Of a DNA stretch of 64,000 bases, positions 55,671 to 64,000 are shown piece after piece. The notes below the pieces were generated by a model. The model was not told the origin of the DNA. It saw only the letters and a program-made list of their open reading frames with translations, and ran no database searches. Location of the stretch: the NCBI RefSeq assembly GCF_018143015.1, contig NC_054741.1, positions 13,701,736 to 13,765,735 on the forward strand, written 5' to 3'. Origin of the DNA: Lytechinus variegatus. Taxonomy: Eukaryota; Echinodermata; Echinoidea; Temnopleuroida; Toxopneustidae. A program made the position numbers and the translations under genes. Position 1 is the stretch's first letter; the number at the start of each line of letters is the position of its first letter.

Positions 55671-56516
55671 CAAGTGGAATGCCTCTGGCCGTCTCACCTG
55701 CATCACGCGGTTCAATATAGCAGCAGTGCTGACTTTGAATACTACTCTAACTCGCACAAGATGTTCAGTGATACATGGTTACTCTTACATGTATGTCCAC
55801 TTTTTATGAACTAGACCAATAAACTTACAGAGATATGATGGTTATTCAACAAAAAACCCCAACATGGCCAAAGTTCATTGACCTTACATGACCTTTGACC
55901 TTGATCATGTGACCTGAAACTCGAACAGGATGTTCAGTGATACTTGATTACTCTTATGTACAAGTTTCATGAATCAGATCCATAAACTTTCATGTGACCT
56001 GAAACGCGCACAGGATGTTCAGTGATACTTGATTACTCTAATGTCCAAGTTTAATGAACTAGACCAATAAACTTTCAAAGTTATGATGGTAATTCAACAG
56101 ATACCCCCGATTCGGCCAAAGTTCATTGACCCTAAATGACCTTTGACCTTAATCATGAGACCTGAAACTTGCACAAAATTTTCAGTGATGCTTGATTACT
56201 ATTATGTCCAAGTTTCATGAATCAGATCCATAAACTTTCAAAGTTATGATGGGAATTCAACAGATATCCCCAATTCGGCCAAAGTTCATTGACCCTAAAT
56301 GACCTTTGACCTTGGTCATGTAACGTGAAACTCATGTAGGATGTTCAGTGATACTTGATTAACCTTATGGCCAAGTTTTATTAACTAGGTCCATATACTC
56401 TCTAAGTTATGACGTCATTTCAAAAACTTAACCTCAGGTTAAGATTTGATGTTGACGCCGCCGCCGTCGGAAAAGCGGCGCCTATAGTCTCACTTTGCTT
56501 CGCAGGTGAGACAAAA
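55671..56516 (+). mobile_element. 0.85-kb element with inverted ends and DR1 sites, copy 2
   Basis: It is the same family as 30554-31488 and in the same orientation: start 'caagtggaatgcctctggcc', inverted end motif 'gtctcacctgc', internal units with 'tgacctttgacct' at 55889, 56137 and 56300, and 'gttgacgccgccgccgtcgg' before the right end. It begins only 112 bp upstream of the start codon of the large gene. Confidence 0.75.
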
Positions 56517-58037
56517 AGTGACTGGGTTATTTTGATTCATGCCCCCTCTTAACAGAACACAATGGATATCAAACATCTTTCTTGCAATACCGTATGAAAC
56601 AAGTCTGTTTACATACAAAGCAGGCATTTTTGTGCCCTTATTTTTTTTTTAATAAACCCATCAGAATGTAATATACTATGTTCCTCAAAGTCATGTACAA
56701 GGATATAATGTAACCTTGTCCTCGGTTTAATAGCAACCACTGTGTGATGAATATACTTTCATTAATATTACCCCTCTTGTCCTTTATGTAGCTTTGTTGG
56801 GTTGATATTTGGCTATTCGTAACTATTTATTTTTGAATTATTTTTTATTCTGTTTTCATTGAAAAATCATATCAAAGATATGTTCAACTATAGTTTGTTA
56901 TGTTTTTTGCAAGATTTCAACTTTTCACAATACAAAGTTTGGTATTCAATTTGATTCCAAATGAATATGCCTCTGTCTTCTCTTAAAATTTAAGTAACGG
57001 TAGGCTATATACTTGTTGGTTCTTTCCTCAATATTATTCCCATTTTAGTGTGTTCAAAATATTTTTTAAATCAAAGTTTCTTAACCACAGCAAAGTCAAC
57101 TGAGTTTGAGCTGGTGAACATATTAGAGACAAAAGAGATCAGAGATGTCTTTTTTATGCAAATTTTATGAAACATCAAAGCTTTGATTTGTGCCAGAGGA
57201 AGGGGTAGAGTAGACAGCTGAAATTTGTTTGTTTGGAGGACTTTTTAATCATTTTTTTACTATCTTCATTCACTGCTGACTAAAACACATGGCATATGCA
57301 TGGACATCAGCCATGGTGATATTTGTGACTGCAGAAGCGAAGTTTTTTAATCACCATTGAGTTCATAACGTGCAAAGATATTATGCGAGGGCTTTAAATC
57401 ACCAATTTTGATACTGATGAACAAAGAGTGAAACAGTTTCTGAACACTAGACACATCTAAACAAGACTTACAATTTTCCTGCTAAGTTCATGTTTTGCAT
57501 TTGATCGATTCAACTATACCCAAAACACCCAACCCTTTCTGAATAGCTGGCAGCCGTCTGTTTTGAGGGTTTTTTTTACACTTTTAATTTTTTTTTTAAT
57601 ATCTAAAAAGAACTGGACTAAATAAAGATTATTATTCTGTTTTGGCCTGAAATGCACCAAAACAGGGGGAAAATTTAAACTTAAAAGGGAAAAAACAGTG
57701 ACTTACTTCGGCTGTCACGCAACACTGCCCTGGTTTAGATCTATCCAAATTAAATACATAAACATATGTATTTGAGTCCCTGTACAGATCGAGTTAGAAC
57801 TTTGGTCTCTTTAATGGGCGAGTGAAGCCAACGCAGTTCAGCGTAACAACCAATAATAATATAACAGAGATCGAAAATTTGGGTCTAAGATCTATTTTTG
57901 ATACAATTTTTCCAGAATTGTCGTTAAACCACTCTACTACTAGTCTTTGAGTCTGAGTCCTGAATCACTGGATGCCGATGTCAGAAAGGTGTTGTGAATT
58001 CAAGTACCGGTAGTTTAGTTATAAAATGGCATATTAT
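56517..58037. other. Non-coding upstream region of the large gene
   Basis: No supportable gene is seen. The sequence is AT-rich with T runs near 56641 and 57590. It may be promoter or 5' intron of the large gene. Confidence 0.4.
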
Positions 58038-58570
58038 CCCGGGGGGGCCACTTCCATTCACGAGTGGATACCATGCGCGACCATGGGGTCTCTAAAAGCA
58101 CCCTTAACACGTAATTTCCAAATTCTGAAAATGCACCCCTTAACAAGTATTGGAAACAAAACGATACTCTTGGCAAATATTCCCTCGTGAAACGAACCCC
58201 TAAACAAGTACAGGAATGTTTTATTGTTACGGGTCCTTCGGTCGTCGGCTTTACCTTATTTGGTATACGACCCCACCTTCTACACCTTGCCCAAATCGGA
58301 CTCTAAACACGAAGTGTTGGGGCAAAAAGGACATCCTTTATAAAACATTTTAATTTTGTTTTATCATCCCCGTAAATTCGACCCTAAACACGTAATTTTC
58401 CTAGCGAAATAGATACCCTTTTTTCATTATTTTTGTGTTTTGGACACCCTTATCACGTTACGTACGTAACATGCCCAATCGTGAAAAAGACATCCTTTTT
58501 ACGTGTTTTATTTTTGGTCGCGCATGGTAATGGTATCCACTCGTCAATGTACATGTAAGTGGCCCCCCAG
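58038..58570. mobile_element. Intact 0.53-kb inverted-repeat element (relative of 43479-45468)
   Basis: The left end 'ggggggccacttccattcac' and 'gagtggataccatg' is mirrored by the right end 'tggtatccactcgtcaatg' and 'aagtggcccccca'. Shared interior phrases include 'gtgttggggcaaaaag', 'cccaaatcgga' and 'cacccttatca'. It shows what the outer element at 43479 looked like before its insertions. Confidence 0.8.
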
Positions 58571-58639
58571 GCATATTATTCTATTACAATATAGTTAATC
58601 CTGGAGTATCACTGACCAAAAAAAACCACAAATGTATGA

Positions 58640-58830
58640 TGTACGAAGAGGTCGCTAGTCGAAGGTACATCATATGTACACCTCACTTATCACGGCCGCA
58701 CAGACATGACAGAAGTGCAGCTCAGCGACAGCGGTACGCTACCCGAGCCTTCGCCCCCGAGACTCGGGGCGCGTTGTGAGACGGTAGGCTTGCTTGGCTT
58801 GCAACCCCGCTTGCAACACAGAGTCAAACG
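58640..58830 (-). promoter_or_regulatory. CpG-rich island-like stretch, candidate 5' end of the large gene
   Basis: This is the most GC- and CpG-rich non-repeat stretch in the right third ('cgagccttcgcccccgagac', 'tcggggcgcgttgtgagacg'). It lies about 3.1 kb upstream of the start codon of the large gene. No TATA box is obvious. The role is inference from composition and position only. Confidence 0.25.
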
Positions 58831-61719
58831 TTAAACTCACAAAATACATGCAACCAGCACCATCACGACAACACAAATACGAAATGATATAATTTCAGAA
58901 GCATGCAACTAACAATAACAACTACATAAATACTCACTAATACTCAGCTTGTAGGCAAAGTACACCTGTATACTACGCTTTTTCAATACCCTTGTGACTC
59001 TTTAAGCCGGTGGATTAAAGCCCATATCTTGTTCACAACTACTAGCCTCGCCTCTGTATTCACTTGAAACTTCTTTTTTTTTAATTTCATTGACAACCGT
59101 TTGTATAATAGAGATTTGAAAACCCTAATTAGATATACATTCAAATAATTCCTTATCAAAGTTGTTTTTAATTCATTAATCGACCATTAATTAATCATTA
59201 ATAGCTGATGCACTCTTGCACAAGACTTGAAACAGACTAGTCAATCCCAATCGAGAGAAAAAAAGACAAAGAAAATAACAGAAAAGAAAAGGAAGAAAAA
59301 AAAAAAATTAGAGAGAGAAGGAAAAAAGGAATGGAAAAAAATATATAATAAGCTACTGAAAATGAACAAAAGCTGTGGCAAAAATAGTCAATCCTGACTG
59401 GTTGCCAACCAAGGAAAGAAGAAGAAGAAGAAGATGTGTACGTTACCATAGTGCGGTGTCATTGGTCGGTGCGATAAGTTGAGGTTTATATAACTCTATG
59501 GTTGGGACATTCACGAACTTCAGAGTCACCATGATTGAGGGCATGACAGTTCGACAGGGCGGCTGAACGTTTTTCCGTTTGGGTTGCAAAACCAAAAAGG
59601 ATCACACTTCACAGTCACATGTCGAAATTTGCATTTTTGTGCAAACATGTATTTTCACCATCAGATTGCGTTTCTGCGTGAAGTAGCTGTGTGTTTCGTG
59701 TTCATTTGGTTAAACAAATCCTTTTTGAAAATGATATGTGATAAGATTGATTTTTTTAAATAAATATTTTTAGTCTATAGTATTTTCGCGCGCAAGCGTA
59801 TTAAGCGAGCGGCTGGAAAAAAAATGAAATTGGGAGATGAAGAACTCGCTTTTGGGGCATCATTGTGTGATTTTGTTTGTTGAATAGATACTAGTGACCG
59901 ACGACCATTATAAGAGAACGTACAGCAGTTTTCGCTATCACGAAAAAGATACATAAGTGATTAAAAAATAATGCGAGTTCAAAGCTCGAGCTGAAAAAAC
60001 ATCTAAGCACTTTTTGTAAAAATGAGCAGCATTATGCAGGTGTCTTACCAAACGATTGACCCGAGCAAGAAGCTCGAGTTAAGTTTGTGGTTTTCTTACC
60101 TACTATTGGGTCAAGCCTACTTCAGAAAAGGTATTTCATTTTGAAAAAAGGCCATTTCATCTTGAAAAAGGGGAAACTTTCATTAAAAAAACTTTCATTT
60201 TGATTTTTTTTTTTGGGGGGGTGCCCCGAATCCTCACCGCGGCAATGAGTATGTCAATTGAAGTCCAGTTTAAGATCTGCATTTCAATTAAACAGCCAAC
60301 ATGACATGGGCCGTGGAAAAACAAAACGTGGGAAATATTTCTCCTTTTACTGATTAAACTCAATCTAATTTTATATTGTTTATGGTCAGAAAGTCCTTGA
60401 CGATTTTCATCGGAAAAAAAAATAAAAACAATGCTGCAAAGTCGAAAAAAAGGATAAAATGCATTAAAAGACAATAAAATTCATAAGAAAGTAATTTTTA
60501 TATTGATTTTTTTCAATTAATACATATTGATCAGAATCTCATAGTCTGTGAAAAAAAATCATTTTAGATGCCTTATTTAGCAGCAGAGCACAATTTTGTT
60601 TTACGCATAAATAGTTTGCATAATTAATTAGCAATGAGATTTTTTTTCAGAATTTGATTTTATACTTTGCCATGGATAATGCATGCGCGTTTTCGATTTT
60701 CGGCGCAATATAACGCAATCGGTGGCCGAGTCTGCGTCGAAATAGTCCAGCCTTTTTAGGATATTCATCGCTTATGATTAGATATGATGTCCTTCTTTCA
60801 GATTCTTTCTGACCTTTCTTTTTCTCTTTCTCCCTCCTCTCTCTTCTCCCTGTTGCTCTTTCCCACTCTCTCGTCTTGTGATCGCTCATGATGTCACTTT
60901 TTTGTGGTTGTTATAGACATAATTCTTATATTTTTAATCTGCAATTTATTGTTTACTTATGGGTCTTTTTCCCCTCGTTCACTCACTTTTTCCCGCTTTT
61001 CTTCTTTTTGCTACATCCCCTGTCTATTTTCACCTTTTCACATGCTTACTCTTGCCATTCTTGCTCCCCTTTCTTGCTAATCACCTGCTTTTTTCTTATA
61101 TTTATACATATATAAATTAAACATGTCTTATAACATGCATTTGCTCGTTCTATTTCTTTTTATACTATTATTGCATTTTAAACATAATGTATATATATCT
61201 TTTCTTCTTTAATGGTCATTGCATGATGTGTATTTATTTATTTCTTTATGTATTTTTAAAAATGTAAACTCACATTGTTAGTCTTCGGACTTTTTGATGA
61301 GTATCATTTAATAAGACCGAACTGAATTTGAATTTGAATTAATGTCAAAATCTATCATAAACTTTATTTTTTATTCAATAAAAAAATCAATTTATTGCTC
61401 ACTCGCTTTGTTCACTCTACATCTCATCATTTCATAAAGTATGCCCAAAACATGTCTGGCCCCTCAAATTGTTATGGTTTACTACACCATTGATTTATTC
61501 AACATTAGTCGTAGAAATTTTGATAGAATAGAGGGAAAAACTTTGGAAATTTCATATGAACAGGAGGAATTGAACCTTGCTTCGCATGGTAGTGAGGAGA
61601 AAATTGATATAGGTCTATTTAATATTTCTTATGATGAAATAAAAACAAACAACAACCGTGATCGATCCTCATTGTCCTCCTCCTACTCCTCCATACTATT
61701 ATCACCCCGTCACTATCAC

Positions 61720-61753
61720 CTTTATCATCATCACCATCATCATCACTATCATC

Positions 61754-61812
<59 letters not shown>

Positions 61813-61845
61813 CATCATAATCATCATCTCATCATCATCATAATC

Positions 61846-61877
<32 letters not shown>

Positions 61878-61945
61878 TATCACCATCATCACCATCATCA
61901 TCATCATTATCACCATCATCATCATCATCATCACCACCACCATCC
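61720..61945. repeat. (CAT)n / (ATC)n microsatellite
   Basis: About 225 bases consist almost only of 'cat' units with scattered 'cac' and 'aat' changes. It produces histidine, isoleucine, serine or methionine/aspartate runs in the various frames, which are not proteins. Confidence 0.95.
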
Positions 61946-62804
61946 ATAGAATAGGTAATCTGAAACCCTACAATAAAGCAGATCTAGGTGTTGAATTTCC
62001 AGTATGCACTATTTGAAGAGCAAGTGACAGAAATAAAGATTCCTTTGTTAAATCATGGTTTAAAATTTGATATAATTTATTGCAATATATAAACCATAAA
62101 TAGCTTTGGTATGATAGGAGAAAGTATATACAATCTGCAATATATAAACTATGCACGTACATCGAATATGGAATATTAATTTGCTCCACATTTCAAAGTT
62201 ATAAATCATTATTTTTACTGAATAAAACTATATACAATTCACTTTGGTTTGAAGACAATATTGCTCCCATGCATGGGCGGAAAATAGTAGGGGTACCCAA
62301 TAGCAAATGTCCCCTCTACTATTTGTGGTCTTTTATGATGAAAAGAAATACACCATTCAAAGTCGAAATAAAACATGTCTTTTGACGAGATGACCTTACT
62401 TTTGGGGTGATAACTTTTTTTTTCTTGTCAAATTTATTTTGGTCGAAACTACCTTTCATTTGGGGCGATATACTTCTTTTTTCTGCTTGTCAAATTTATT
62501 TTGTTCGAAATGACCTTACATTTGCTTGTCAAATTTTCCAACCCCTTGTCCCCCCTACCTTTTGGGAGAGATTTCTACCCCTGCTCACATGTCATATTAG
62601 TCCTATACTTTACTGCCTAATGATGAATGGGACCATATCAAGGATCATGACCAAGAATAGATGGTCTTATTTATGTAAGTGTGGATCCAACATTTTTATA
62701 GATAGATGGGGCACCAAAGAAATAAATTAAGTTTATTATGTATTCCGGATAATGGGACATTGAGAATAGGGGAGGTAATAAAAAATTTTTTCAAATAATT
62801 ATCA

Positions 62805-62831
62805 GTATTAGTATTATTATTATCATTATTA

Positions 62832-62880
<49 letters not shown>

Positions 62881-62895
62881 CATTATTATTATTAC
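62805..62895. repeat. (ATT)n microsatellite
   Basis: About 90 bases of 'att' with interspersed 'atc' units. Confidence 0.9.
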
Positions 62896-64000
62896 TACAA
62901 TTATCTCTTACAATACATTAGTAACAGCCATCAACTTGGGTCATTTGATCGATGAAATTGCTGCCTCTCTTCGCTCGAATGTGGACTAGTTGAGGCCAGT
63001 AATAGACGGTCCTGCATTTATTATCTTTCTCATGACGGTTATGGATTGGAATCCTAGTTTCATCAGGGAGGGTACTGGACATTTCATCTCGGACCTGTGA
63101 AATTTGAAGAAGGGGAGAGAACAAAAAAAACTTGCTCGCTCGGGGTAATTGCTAAACATTGATTGGCAGTTGAGGCATGATGGAATTGATATTTCCAGAT
63201 ATAAATTATCCTTTAAAAGGAATCGAACATAAAATAAGTCCATGCGTTCAAGATACAATTACGAGAATGGTTTATGTTACATCCAAGCACTTGTTAGATA
63301 TTCACGCTTTGAATTTCCAAATAGATATTTAATTTATACTCATATGCCTGACTTTATTTGTCATTAGAACTTCAGGTTGGTGTGCACTGCTGCAGAACAA
63401 TAATTATGAACGCTATCAATGGCGAAAAGTCACTACGGCGTTATCACGTCTATATTATATCAGATATATATTTTTTTAAATTGTGAAATTAGATCATAGA
63501 GGCTGATATGTGCCTCTTTATAGGAATGTTTTGGGGGAGAGCCAGCGTTCACTGTCAAAAATAAGGATCGACATTTGCATCCTCAAGAATTTGACAGGCA
63601 AAAAACATAAACACACACAAAAAAACAAGTTTTTGGGGGTAGGGGCATGGAGCTATGGTACAAAAAAAATGGTAGGGGGTGCGTGTTCCCATGCCTATAC
63701 AGGTCGATGCCTTATTACGTAATCTATTTACACAATGCACATATAGACTCCCATGTGACCAAAGGTTGAATGATGAGTGGACAGTTTTGGTTGTGTGCAT
63801 ATAGCGAACGAAAAAGTGTATTGGTTTTTTTTTCAATCACCACAAACTTAGGGGTCGGACGAATTGACCTACAGAATGAAAGTAGAATAGGTCAACAAGA
63901 ATTTTTCAAGCTTAGTGAAAAAAATACTTTAGGAACTTTTTTAACAATTATTTTCATTGACCAAATTCCATGTGGTAATATTTTGATATTTTCATAGCGT

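Larger units (their letters stand above)
59500..64000. other. Right flank without a recognisable gene
   Basis: Open frames here are short or made by microsatellites. Notable content is a purine/pyrimidine-rich tract at 60810-60880, the (CAT)n array at 61720-61945 and the (ATT)n array at 62805-62895. No exon with a family match was found on either strand. Confidence 0.5.

Noticed and set aside
61441..62016. A 191-codon plus-strand open frame with a long histidine run
   Set aside because: The histidine and isoleucine runs come from the (CAT)n microsatellite; the flanking residues match nothing and no splice context is seen.

Overview
The window looks like nuclear DNA of a marine invertebrate deuterostome, most likely an echinoderm such as a sea urchin. 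It is AT-rich, its genes are split into short exons with GT-AG introns of hundreds to thousands of bases, and the spaces are packed with short inverted-repeat (MITE-like) elements, tRNA-like sequences and microsatellites. There are no operons, ribosome binding sites or CRISPR arrays. The species is an inference from repeat style and gene content, not something read directly.

Two protein-coding genes can be assembled, both on the minus strand. (1) At 3728-12168 lies an arrestin-domain-containing (ARRDC/alpha-arrestin) gene with 7 coding exons and 454 residues, ending in a PPxY motif typical of NEDD4-family ubiquitin ligase adaptors. (2) At 17914-55559 lies a very large gene with 35 coding exons and 1912 residues. 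I joined it by hand; every splice phase matches from the first ATG to the last stop with no frame break. Its product has, in order: a basic N-terminus with a possible N-myristoylation signal; a proline-rich linker; an unclassified beta-rich repeat region; a malectin-like domain; an F-box-associated (FBA, sugar-binding) domain with no F-box; a DUF4062 domain; a NACHT-type P-loop ATPase with intact Walker A and B; and a C-terminal TPR-like region. The back half resembles nephrocystin-3-type STAND proteins. The front half carries two modules from families that bind N-glycans. I regard this as the notable system in the window: a candidate cytosolic glycan sensor or scaffold built on a STAND switch.

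Both genes read right to left, the large one upstream of the arrestin gene, with a 5.7 kb spacer (12169-17913). The introns of the large gene hold decayed copies of its own exons 23 and 27 and a 70-bp tandem duplication across the acceptor of exon 7, so exon duplication has been frequent here.

The rest is repeats. At least four inverted-repeat families occur in two to four copies. A nested stack at 43.5-45.5 kb shows two elements inserted into a third. Two copies of a 0.85-0.93 kb element, with internal repeats carrying perfect DR1 nuclear-receptor half-site pairs, lie in intron 19 and just upstream of exon 1 of the large gene. The flanks 1-3640 and about 59500-64000 contain no gene I can support. 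Exon boundaries are read from sequence alone; no transcript evidence was available.
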